This document shows positions 23,855 through 35,962 of a DNA stretch of 64,000 bases, one piece after another. Origin of the DNA: Corydoras sp. C115 (Eukaryota > Chordata > Actinopteri > Siluriformes > Callichthyidae); NCBI GenBank assembly GCA_019802505.1, contig JAFMOC010000197.1:235001-299000 (forward strand). Direction: 5' to 3'. The translations under genes and the position numbers were made by a program. Under the pieces are notes generated by a model that was given only the letters and a program-made list of their open reading frames with translations, ran no database searches and had not been told where the DNA came from. The stretch's first letter is position 1. Every line of letters starts with the position of its first letter.

Positions 23855-25497
23855 CTGCTGCTGATGCTGAGGATGATGATGCTGAGGATGAGGATGATGA
23901 TGCTGATGCTGATGCTGCTGCGTCTTCACCGCTCCACTTTCGGTTTGTGGGACGACCGTGAGTCATCGCTGCCGAGGCGCTCCAGCCAATCAGGCGGAAA
24001 TGCTTTACTGCAGGAGATAATTGGGACTCCGAGTATCAGCTTTCAGGCCTCTCCTCAAGGTCGAGTGAGGGGGACTCTACATCTTCCCGTCCACTCAGTG
24101 ACCCGATGGACGCCGGCTCCAGAGGTGTTCAGGGTGTCCCATGTAGGGACGACCGTAACGGACGGAGATGCTGAAGGTGTTGGATGGGCTTCAGCTGGTC
24201 TCCTGAGGTCACGTCTCCTGAGGAGTCTTTAATGTTCATGGTTCTGTGATTTTCGGTTGTTTGTGGATGGATTTTGCAGAAGTCTGCCGTGTCTCTGAGA
24301 CGCTGAGACGCTGAGGCTGATGTTTGTTTGCTGTTTGCAGAGCGAGGAGATCTGAGGATGCTTCCAGCGTTTGGTTATTTATAGAGTCCAGCTCACTGGA
24401 GCTTTTACCCCAGGCTTCACTAATTCTCTGATTTTCTCCCCCCCTCTCTCTCTCTCTCTCTCTCAGGGGTGTGTGGTTGTTGCTGTGGGGCATTCAGGCC
24501 CCGGTACAAAAGGCTCGTGGACAACATTTTCCCCGAAGATCCGGAGGTGAGCTGATGTTCCACGATTAATATTTTAGGTTTAAAAGAAACGTAATGAAAC
24601 CCCAGTTACCGTGGAGACTATTCAGAGTTCCCTCCAATCACCTCCACCGTGCTTCACTGTTGCATTAAATCCAGACCCGCTGCTTTATATGAAACATAAC
24701 AAACCCTGTGAACCCATCAGGGTTCTGTTCGGTTCCTGGCCTGCTGGGTGGGATCTGTTCATCATGATTAACTAAACTGGTTCCACTGGGGATGTAAGAC
24801 CTGCCCGGCATGTGGAGGATTAACAGCTGCTCCAAAGCTCCTCCTCCTCCTCCTCCTCCTCCTCCTTTAGAGTTTTTAGGTCGTATAAGTGGGTCACCGA
24901 GGTTTGGATGTCTGCTGCACAATCAGAACCATGCGAAAATGTATAATGAACGGGAAACGGGTCGTTAACGGGTCAGTGATGATGATGATGATGATGATGA
25001 TGATGTGGCGACTGCTGCGTGATTGAAGGCTCCTGATTGATCGGCTCTGAGTCGGTAGAGTGTCATCGGAACCCCGACTGCACTGCGGCTGCGATCTTTC
25101 AGTCCGAGGACATTAAATGATCCCTGTGGAGGAGAGCAGCTCAGCGTTTCCATCCACCGCCAGCTCGGATAATTATCACACTCTGCGTGAGCCACATCCT
25201 ATCCCTGCACCCGGGGGCCCAAAGTCCCGGTGTGCTTGATGGCCACGCCTGATTGGCTCCTCATTCCGTCATCACTCTGTTTTTTTTTTTTTTTTTTTTT
25301 AACAGGACGGTCTGGTGAAGGCCAACATGGAGAAGCTGACCTTCTACGCCCTGTCAGCTCCCGAAAAGCTGGACCGGATCGGCGCATACCTGTCCGAGCG
25401 ACTGAGCAGAGACGTGGCCAGACACCGATACGGGTGAGACGAGACGCCGCTCGCTGGAGACGAGCGTTATGAGCGGACGCTCAGTCCAGGTTCTTAA

Positions 25498-25555
<58 letters not shown>

Positions 25556-26492
25556 AGATATGTGTGTATTGCCATGGAGGCTCTGGACCAGCTGCTGATG
25601 GCCTGCCACTGTCAGAGCATCAATCTGTTTGTGGAGAGCTTTCTGAAGATGGTGCGCAAACTTCTGGAGGCTGATAAACCGAACCTGCAGATCCTGGGAA
25701 CCAACTCTGTGAGAACGTCTCTATTATTATCGTAAATCCATAAACCTGTATATACATACAGATAAATATCCATCATCTCCCGCTTTATCCTCTATTAGGG
25801 TCGCGGGGGGGGGGGTTCCCCATGCCCATCCAGGGGAGAATGTTTGGGGTGCTGGGCAGATACACCCAGGACAGGACGTCAATCCATCACTTGACACACA
25901 CACACACTCTATATGGGGCAATTTGGAGAATTCCATTGACCTTGATCCATGTTTTTGGACTGTGGGAGGAAACCGGAGAACCCGGAGGAAGCCCACACGG
26001 ACACGGGGCGAACATTCAAACCGGGAATCCCTAGCGCTGAGAGGAGAACATGCCAACCACTAAGCCACCGTGCCATATATATAGTTTGTTGTGTAAGAAG
26101 TCTGAACTCTGGTGCTTTTCTCCTTTTTTGTTTTTTAGTTTGTGAAGTTTGCCAACATTGAGGAGGACACGCCCTCGTACCACAGGAGTTACGATTTCTT
26201 TGTGTCGCGCTTCAGCGAGATGTGTCACTCAAACTACGAGGATCCAGACGTGCGCACCAGGTAACGATGAGAGACAGATCGCCCTGCGTCTCACATCGCT
26301 GAGCTCTGATTTAATACGATTCAGACAAAGGACAGACCTCTTAATATCCATCCATCCATTATCTCCTGCTTTATCCTCTATTAGGGTCGCGGGGGGGGGG
26401 GGGTTCCCCATGCCCATCCAGGGGAGGACGATTCGGGCGCTGGGCAGATACACCCAGGACAGGGCGCCAATCCATCGCTGGGCACACACTCA

Positions 26493-26531
<39 letters not shown>

Positions 26532-29500
26532 TATGGGGAAATTTGGAGAACTCAATTGACCTTGATCCATGTTTTTGTACTGTGGGAGGAAACCGGAGAA
26601 CCCGGAGGAAACCCACGCGGACACGGGGAGAACATGGAGATTCCACCCAGATTGGGATTCGAACCGGGGATCCCTAGTGCTGAGAGGAGAACATGCCAAA
26701 CCACTAAGCCACCGTGGCGCCCCAGACCCTTAATAATAATTCATAATGAATAATTATAATATCATATAATAATGTTTGTTATATAGATTTTAGGGAAACA
26801 TCTCTCATGTAAATGATTCAGTAAGTCATCCTGACGCATCACTGCCGTCGTCCTTCAGTCCTCATCATGTCCATGTCCAGCTCTCGGGGTGTCGGCCGGT
26901 CCTGTGGCGTGTGGATGTTGGGAGGATGAGGCAGGAAGCCGAGCGTTCTCTGACCTGTGACTGTTCCTCGTTTGGTCCGTCAGGATCCGCATGGCCGGGA
27001 TCAAAGGTCTTCAGGGGGTCGTGAGGAAGACGGTCAATGACGAGCTGCAGGCGAATATCTGGGACCCGCAGCACATGGACAAGATCGTCCCGTCTCTGCT
27101 TTTCAACCTGCAGCCGGGAGAAGGGAGCGAGAGGTGAGGACGGGGTCGCGTGACGGGGCGTCGGACACCCTGCGGGGGGGGGGGGGGGGGGGGGGGTGTT
27201 AAGAATAAAAATTAATCGTTTTTGATGATTTGATGCTTCCAGGAGGCTTCCTGTAAACTTTTGGAGCATGTCTGTGGACATATGAGCCTTTATCTTATAC
27301 AGGAGAGCAGACTCAGGCTCTCCCATGTGAACACCCCCCCCCCGAAAACCAGGGTACAGTCACATTTAGAATGAAAGGGCCTTCCCCAAACTGTTTCCAG
27401 CTACCTGAAGGCATACAGCTGTTTACAATGCAGGAGCTTAATGTTCATCATCCGTTTACTTACATCTTCTGCAGAGTGAGAGAATTTAAACGCTGTGTGT
27501 GTGTGTGTGTGAGTGAGTGTGAGTGAGTGTGTGTGTGTGTGTGTGTGTGTGGGTGTGGGTGTGTGGGGGGGGGTCCTTATATAAGCCTGACTTGATTAAA
27601 CCCCCCCCCCCCCCCCCGCCCCCGGTGTTCTGTGGTTCCTGCTCCAGCTGTAATTCCCCCATCGATGAGATTACAGATGGGTCTAATTACAGAGCCGCCG
27701 ACACCTTAATTACTCCTCTGTGCCGTCCGGGTCGTCCCGTTAACGGCAGCTCGTTATTAACGCCTCCTCTGACATCGATCGAGGAGACGAGGACAAATGT
27801 GAGTCGTGTTCCCAATGCAGGCCATCGATTCGCACAGTTCTTCTTTTGGATTTGGAATTCATTTCAACGTCTTCTGTTTGAGACCGAGCGACGTCCAGTT
27901 ACAGTGTCCTGATCAGACACATCCCACACCCCTCCTACAGGAGCTTATGACCCCCCCCCCACCCCCACCCCATTTAAAGATGGACCTCCATCAGCCAGTG
28001 TCCATTCCTCTGGAAAGCATGTCCAAGCATTAAAATTTTAAATTGATTTTATTATAAGTTGCACGTTCAGAAAGTCGGTGCCGGTTCGGTTGACCCTGCG
28101 GCCGACGGTTCGGTGAGTTCGTTACTGTAATGACCGGAAGCCGACGCATTAACCGGGTTTAGATCGTTAGGATGAACGGATTCGGAATCGTTTCATCAGA
28201 ATCTGTTTTATTTTGGCCAAGTATGTTACACACACGGTGGCTTAGTGGTTTAGCATGTTCTCCTTTCAGCAGCTAGGGATTCCCGGTTCGAATCCTCATC
28301 TGGGTGGAGTTTCCATGTCCTCCCCGTGTGTCCGTGTGGGTTTTTCCTCCGGGTTCTCCGGTTTCCTCCCACAGTCCAAAAACATGGGTGAAGTCAATTG
28401 AGTTCTCCAAATTGCCCCATATAGAGTGTGTGTGTGTGAGTGAGTGTGTGCCCAGCGATGGATTGGCGTCCTGTCCTGGGTGTATCTGCCCAGCGCCCGA
28501 AACGTTCTCCCCTCTCATGGGGAACCCCCCCCCCCCCCCCCCCGCGACCTTAATAGAGGATAAAGCGGGAATTAATGAATGAATGAATGTTACACACACG
28601 GTGGCTTTGTGGTTTAGCATGTTCTCCTCTCAGCCCTAGGGATTCCCGGTTCGAATCCCCATCTGGGTGGAGTTTCCATGTCCTCCCCGTGTCCGTGTGA
28701 GTTTCCTCCGGGTTCTCCGGTTTCCTCCCACAGTCCAAAAATATGGATCAAATCAATTGAGTTCTCCAAATTGCCCCATGTAGAGTGTGTGTGAGTGAGT
28801 GAGTGTGTGCCCAGCGATAGATTGGCGTCCTGTCCTGCGTGTATCTGCCCAGCGCCGAAACGTTCTCCCCTGGATGGGCATGGGGAACCCCCCCCCTCTC
28901 TCTTTCTCTCTCTTATAAAATTACAATTTACTGTATTTAAAATTAAGACAGTTTTATTTACAAATAATAAACTTGCTGTACGTATGATGCTTATGTTATA
29001 GAATATAAAAGTATCAGCGATAACGCGTGTACGGTTTTCTGTTTATTAAACGAAAGCGTCTCCGGTTAAATGAACGGCGGCTCTGAAGTCACCGTTATTA
29101 AGAGCAGCTGATGAGGACGCTAATAGACTGCTGAATTATTAACGACGCCCTGACGAGCCTCTGCATGGGTCGTGAGGCTCAGTCTGGATTCCTGAAAGCC
29201 TGACAGAATAAGTCCGTGCCCCGGCGGGGGATAAGTCCGTGCCCCGGCGGGGGTGCGTGATGCACAAAACCTGTACCTAAATGTTCGGCGGATGGGCATG
29301 AGCACGGAGTCTGCACCCACGTGGTGGACATGGGGACCACGATGTTCCGTTTTGTGCGGATCGTTGGTTTGTGTTGTCGTGTCTGCGAATATTATTTAAA
29401 TACATTATTATTATTATTATTGAGGCATAGTGGCTTAGTGGTTTGGCATGTTCTCCTCTCAGCGCTAGGGATTCCCGGTTCGAATCCCCATCTGGATGGA

Positions 29501-30632
29501 GTTTCCATGTCCTCCCCGTGTCTGTGTGGGTTTCCTCCGGGTTCTCCGGTGGATCAAGTCAATTGAGTTCTCCAAATTGCCCCATAGAGAGTGTGTTTGT
29601 GTGCGTGTATGTATGTGTGAGTGTGTGCCCAGTGATGGATTGGCGCCCTGTCCTGGGTGTATCTGCCCAGCGCCCGAAACGTTCTCCCATGCCCCCCCCC
29701 CCCCTGCGACCCTAATAGAGGATAAAGCTGAAGTTAATGAATGAATGAATTTTTTTTTGTTTGTGCACACAGTCGCTCTCCGTCGCCTCTGCAGGCCAGC
29801 GAGAAGGAGAAGGAAAGTCCGGCTGAACTGACGGAGCGCTGCTTCAGGGAGCTGCTGGGACGCGCCGCCTATGGGAACATCAAGAACGCCGTCACTCCTG
29901 TCCTCACGTAAGCCCAGCCCCGTCTGCAGGGGGCGATGCCGTGTGAGGTTGACTGTGACCTTTCTGTGCCGTGCTGTGTGTATATCGGTCTCCTGTCCTG
30001 TGCGTCTCCTCCAGACATCTGGACAATCACTCTCTGTGGGAGGGGAAGTCGTTCGCCGTGCGCTGCTTTAAGATCATCATGTACTCCATTCAGGTGAGAA
30101 CGCGCCCTCGCAGCAGTCCCTTCATTCCCGGCCGTTTGTCTTTTCCAACCTCGAACGCTCTCTCTCTCTCTTTGTTCAGTCCCAGCACTCGCACCTGGTC
30201 ATCCAGCAGCTCTTGGGACACTTGGACGCCAACAGTAAGACCTCGGCCACGGTGCGGGCCGGGATCGTGGAGGTCCTCCTGGAGGCGGCTGCCATAGCGG
30301 CCAGCGGCTCTGTGGGTGAGTTTGGTCTTTTCTTCTTAAAAAGGCAGAAAAACTGCTATACAGTTATGAGCTGCAAGGTGGCGCTACTGCGGTCTATTTC
30401 CCCATAAAAAGGTCCTGGGTTTGATTCTCATACGGGGCCTCCCAGGTGGTTTTGTGTGGAGGCTGCAGGGTTTCGTCTGTTTTCCGTGATTCTGTTACTG
30501 TAGTGCCCTCTGGTGGCTGTGCAGTGGTATTAACAGAACACGAAGATTGTATTGAGTGTAAACTGGATCTGAATGAACAGCATTCAGTTAGTGTGTGTAA
30601 ATCCGTCTCTGACTTTGTGTTGATCCCACTCT

Positions 30633-30687
<55 letters not shown>

Positions 30688-30913
30688 AGGTCCTACGGTG
30701 CTGGAAGTGTTTAACACTTTGCTCAGACAGCTGAAGCTCAGTGTGGATTACGAGCTCAGTGGATCCTACGACTCCAACATCGCCAGCAACAAGATCATCA
30801 ACCAGAACGAAGAGAGGCAGCTTCAGGAGGCCGTCATTAAAACGATAGGTGTGTGTGTGTGTGTGTTATAGGAGAGATAAAGATGAAGTATGAATGAATG
30901 TGAAATGAAATGA

Positions 30914-30964
<51 letters not shown>

Positions 30965-33110
30965 AGGCTCATTTGCCAACACTCTGCCAACATACCAGCG
31001 CTCAGAGGTGATGCTGTTCATTATGGGGAAGATTCCCATTCCAGGCAGTTATCTGACACTGCCATCTAGTGGCTCTGGGTGGGTACTGCAGCCTAGAAAT
31101 AAACTGCTGTATGTGTGCACACACACACACAGATTATATCTATATATATGTAATTATACATATTAATTAATAGATTAAATTAAATAGAAAATTCACCGTA
31201 AATTCAATTCAATTAAATTATATACATTTTATTTTTTCCTCCGAACACAGAGGCCTCGTCAAATTCATAAAAATCAGTCTAATCATAGGAGTTAATCCCT
31301 CTCTCTTACTATTCCTCTGACTCCATGAAGAGTGTGTGTTTTTTTTTTTTACACCACTTCTGCGTTTTGGCTTTGTATTTTATCAGTAATTAATAACACC
31401 GTGTAATTTTCATGTCTGAGGTTTGAGACCTTCTGAGGAGCAGATGTTCTGTGTTATGTCCTGAAACGTTGCACCATACACCTGCGCCTGTCCTCCGTTT
31501 ATTATTTGACCGTATAGCCGCCGTGCCGTTCGTACACTCAGTGACCGCAGATGCTCTTATGTCCTGACTGCACCCTGTTTGACTAAAGCATCGTTAAAAC
31601 CTGCACGTATTCCACATGAACCAAAGAGCCAGGTTTTTAATAAAAGTGACTAAAGTCATATTATTTTTCTCTTAAATGTTTGGTTTCCTAATCCAGTTCA
31701 CTACAATAATAAAATAGGATAATTCAATTTCATTTTTTTAAAACCTTGTGGGAAGCTGTATTGTTTTTTTGGGGGTGTCGTGTATGACTCTCACTCTTCT
31801 TCAGATCTGAGACTGACCGGATGATCCAGGTGATGCTGCTGAAGTCTCTGCGACAGGTGATCTATAACCGCTTTATATGTTTAATACATTTAACTCTACA
31901 GGTTTACTGAATTAAGCTCTAGACTCCACACCAGGAGGAGGATTGTTTGGGTTTCAGTCCTGCGGATGTTCCGCCGTTGAACCTGGAGCCACCTGGATGA
32001 CCTTCAAAAGTCACTCCAGATAAGAGTGTCTGCTAAACACCACACATGAATGTAAACCCGATACAGTGTTGTAATACTTCAGGATACAAGCTTCCAATTT
32101 AGGGGAAACAGTTTGGGGAAGGCCCTTTGCTGTTCCAGCACGACTGCACAAACCTTTGGTACACTGTCCACACTCCAGCATATTGTGCAAAGACTTTTGT
32201 AGCTTAAAAAATGGATGCTGAGGGGTCGCCATGACGATGCCTTGGAGAAAAACTCGGGGCTTTTCAGTAAATGTGACCTCGGTCCTGCAGGTGACCTGCG
32301 GCTTCCAGAGCACCAACATGCTGGCGGCACTGCCCAGCTCCTTCCTGGACCCGCTCCTGTCTTTCGCGCTGCTGGAGGACGCGGACATTCGCCTGCTTGT
32401 CCTCGAAATCCTAGTCAGCCTCATCGATCGCCATGACAACCTCCCCAAGTTTTCCACCGTCAGGTTTGGAGCCATAAATACTTAATTTAATTAAACGGGA
32501 AACGGAAGCAGATTAAAACGAGTGGACGCCGGCCGGAGGACGTTAACGCTCCCCCCCCTCCCCCCCGTCCCTCTGCAGGATCATCACGGACATCTCCGTG
32601 CTCAAGCTGAAAATGGAGAAGTGCTCGCGTCAGGACAACCTGTTCATGAAGAAGGTACGTTACAGACATTAATATAATATAATTAATATAATAGATATTA
32701 ATGACTAGCACGTTCTCCTCTCGGCACTAGGGATTCCCGGTTCGAATCCCAATCTGGGTGGAGTTTGCATGTTCTCCCCGTGTCCGTGTGGGTTTCCTCC
32801 GGGTTTTCCGGTTTCCTTCCACAGTCTAAAAACATGGATCATGGTCAATTGAGTTCTCCAAATTGCCCCATATAGAGTGTGTCTGTGTGAGTGAGTGTGT
32901 GCCCAGCGATAGAGTGCCCCCCTGTATTGGGTGTATCTGCCCAGCGCCCGAAACGTTCTCCCCTGGATGGACATGTGGAACCCCCCCCGCTACCCTAATA
33001 TAGGATAAAGCAGAAGAAAATGGATGGATGGATATTAATGACATTTACATTAGTGACTCCTTTTAGAATGTACACCAATAACCAGGAATAATAGATACAG
33101 TGATGTCATG

Positions 33111-33159
<49 letters not shown>

Positions 33160-35920
33160 CAGCATGCCCAGCAGTTATACAGACACATATACCTGTCCTG
33201 TAAGGAGCAGAGCAGCAGGCAGCCGCACTTCGAGATGCTCTACACCCTGCTGGCGCTGATCAGCATGGAGCTCGCCAACGAGGAGGTGGTGGTGGACCTC
33301 ATTCGCCTCGCCCTGGCGCTGCAGGTAAAGCCTCCCGCTCCTGCCCCCGCTGTACGCGGCGCTTACGGTGGCGGCGGCGCGGTCCCCTGACTCTGATCTT
33401 TGGTTTGAAGGACTTGGCTTTAGTCAGCGAGGAGACGCTGGCCGCGTATAACCGCTGCGCCGTCCACGCCCTGTCCGCCGCCTACCTCAACCTCATCTGC
33501 CAGCTCACCACCGTGCCCACGTTCTGCCAACATGTCCATGAGGTGAGGGACCTGTGTGTGTGTGATGTCCTCCTCGCTGATCAGTGGCGTCTGTTAGAGC
33601 GTCTCGTGTTTCTTTTCAGGTTATTGAGGTGAGGCAGAAGGAATTCCCGTTCCTGTTACCGGAGGACATTTTCACGGAGGACCCAAAGTGAGTGGGTTCT
33701 AAACATTCACCGTGAAGACGTCTAAAGAACATGTCATTTCATCCTGAGATTAAGAGTCTAACTTTGTTCAGAAGGTCTGAGTGTTATACAACGTGTGTGT
33801 GTATGTGTGTGTGTGCACATGTTTCGTCCCCTCGTCCATTAAAGCCGATGAGTCACTCGCCGTCGCTTGGTCCCCGCTTTCATAAACATGTGTTGTCCAT
33901 AAATCTCTGCCGCGCTCTGAATGGACGTATTGATTTTAGAGAAATGTCTATTTCTGAACTCAGATGAAGGTTACTTCAGACTCTGTTCAGGCTTTCATCT
34001 GAGTTCAGAGAGAGAGAGAGAGCGCGAGAGAGGGTGCGAGAGAGAGAGCGTGAGCGCGAGAGAGAGAGCGTGTGAGAGAGAGAGCGTGAGAGAGAGAGAG
34101 CGCGAGAGAGAGAGCGCGAGAGAGAGAGCGCAAGAGAGAGAGAGAGAGAGCGCAAGAGAGAGAGCGTGAGAGAGAGAGAGCGCAAGAGAGAGAGAGAGCG
34201 CAAGAGAGAGAGAGAGAGCGCAAGAAAGAGAGAGAGGGCGTGAGAGAGAGAGAGAGGGCGCGAGAGAGAGAGAGCGTGAGAGAGAGAGAGTGAGAGAGAG
34301 TGCGAAAGAGAGAGAGAGAGCGCGAGAGAGGGAGAAACAGAGAGAGAGAGAGCGCATGAGAGAGACAGAGAGAGAGAGAGAGCATGAGCGAGAGAGTGCG
34401 AGAGAGAGACAGAGAGAGAGAGAGAGAGACGGTCGAGTTTGGAAAAGTGCCCGCCGTTTGGTTCTGAACTCGTCCGTGCCGACCGTCTCATTTATACGCC
34501 GATGTGGCAGGATCCCGGAGACCCTGGAGAGACCCGGAGGAGACATGCTGTTCCACCAGGCTAAGATCGCCGAGATCCTGGGGGGCAGTGGGTACAACAC
34601 CGAGAGGCTGGCCACGCCCTATATACCCCAGTTCACAGGTACGCCGTTTATGGTTCCACCTCCGTGTCGGTTCTCTCGATCCGGTTCCAACCGCCGCTCG
34701 TCTTCTTTACATCCAGACGAGGACCGACTGTCCAAGAGGAAGAGCGTCGGAGAAACCATCTCCCTGCAGGTGGAGGTCGAGTCCAGAAACAGTCCAGAGA
34801 AGGAGGAGGTACAGAGAACCACAACGTTGCCATCCCAGCGACCCTCAGCGCACGGTTCCTCAGCAGTTCCTGAACCTTTCTGATTTTTAATTTTTTGTTT
34901 GTAGCGGACGCCCGCTGAGGAGATCACGTTCGAGGCTCTCAAAAATGCCATCGGTGAGTTTCCGTCCCCTTGTCTTCCCTCAAGAAGCGTCCCGCAATCC
35001 GAGCGTGTAGGTGGAGGCTCTGATCCGTTGTGTCCCCCCGCAGTGGACAGTGTGGGGATGGAGGAGCAGGAGCGCGAGCGGCGGAGGCAGGTGGTGGAGA
35101 AGTTCCAGAAGGCTCCGTTCGAGGAGATCGCGGCTCACTGTGGCGCCAGAGTGAGTTTCCATTCAATGTTCTAAAGGTTCCCCATCAGGGGGCGTTCTCC
35201 GTTCTCTTCTGATCATATATCACAGGGGAACCCAATACGGTGATGGAAGGGGTTCGGTTCATCACGTATCAACGCTTTTTTGCAGCTCCGTTTCCCCTTT
35301 TTTCTCACACAATGGGATTCATTCTGAATCGTGATCTCTATCGTTCTGCAAGCGAGCAGCCTGCGCGCCCCCCTCTCTCGCTGTTCCCAAAACCGGCCCG
35401 TGGCCACGCCTCAGTGCCTAAATCCCATAGTCGTCCCACAGTCCAAAAAACATGGATCAAGGTGAATTGAATTCTCCAAATTGCCCCATATAGAGTGTGT
35501 ATGTGTGTGTGAGTGTCTGTCCAGCGATAGATTGGCGCCCTGTCCTGGGTGTATATATATTTTTTTTCATTCATTCATTCATTCATTCATCATCTTCCGC
35601 TTTATCCTCTATTAGGGTCGCGGTGGGGTTCCCCATGCCCATCCAGGGGAGAACATCTCGGGCGCTGGGCAGATACACCCAGGACAGGGCGCCAATCCAT
35701 CACTGGGCACACACTCACTCGCACAAACACACTCTATATGGGGCAATTTGGAGAACTCAATTAACTTGATCCATGTTTTTGGACTGTGGGAGGAAACCGG
35801 AGAACCCGGAGGAAACCCACACGGACACGGGGAGGACATGGAAACTCCACCCAGATGGGGATTCGAACCGGGAATCCCTAGTGCTGAGAGGAGAACATGC
35901 CAAAACACTAAGCCACCATA

Positions 35921-35962
<42 letters not shown>

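Larger units (their letters stand above)
27134..29772 (+). other. efr3b intron 6 (2.6 kb)
   Basis: Contains a G tract (about 27174-27196), a Tc1-like core (27374-27397), a GT tract (about 27497-27550), a C tract (27601-27617), three SINEs and a 22-bp tandem doublet of GGATAAGTCCGTGCCCCGGC type near 29209-29252. No exon candidate found. Confidence 0.6.

Noticed and set aside
23752..23925. Met-rich, His-rich or Ser-rich protein frames
   Set aside because: All come from a GAT/GCT triplet array and are open in every frame on both strands.
33976..34615. Overlapping Leu/Ser and Arg/Glu frames up to 206 codons
   Set aside because: Artefacts of the GA tract before efr3b exon 18; the real exon there is 34511-34638 on the plus strand.
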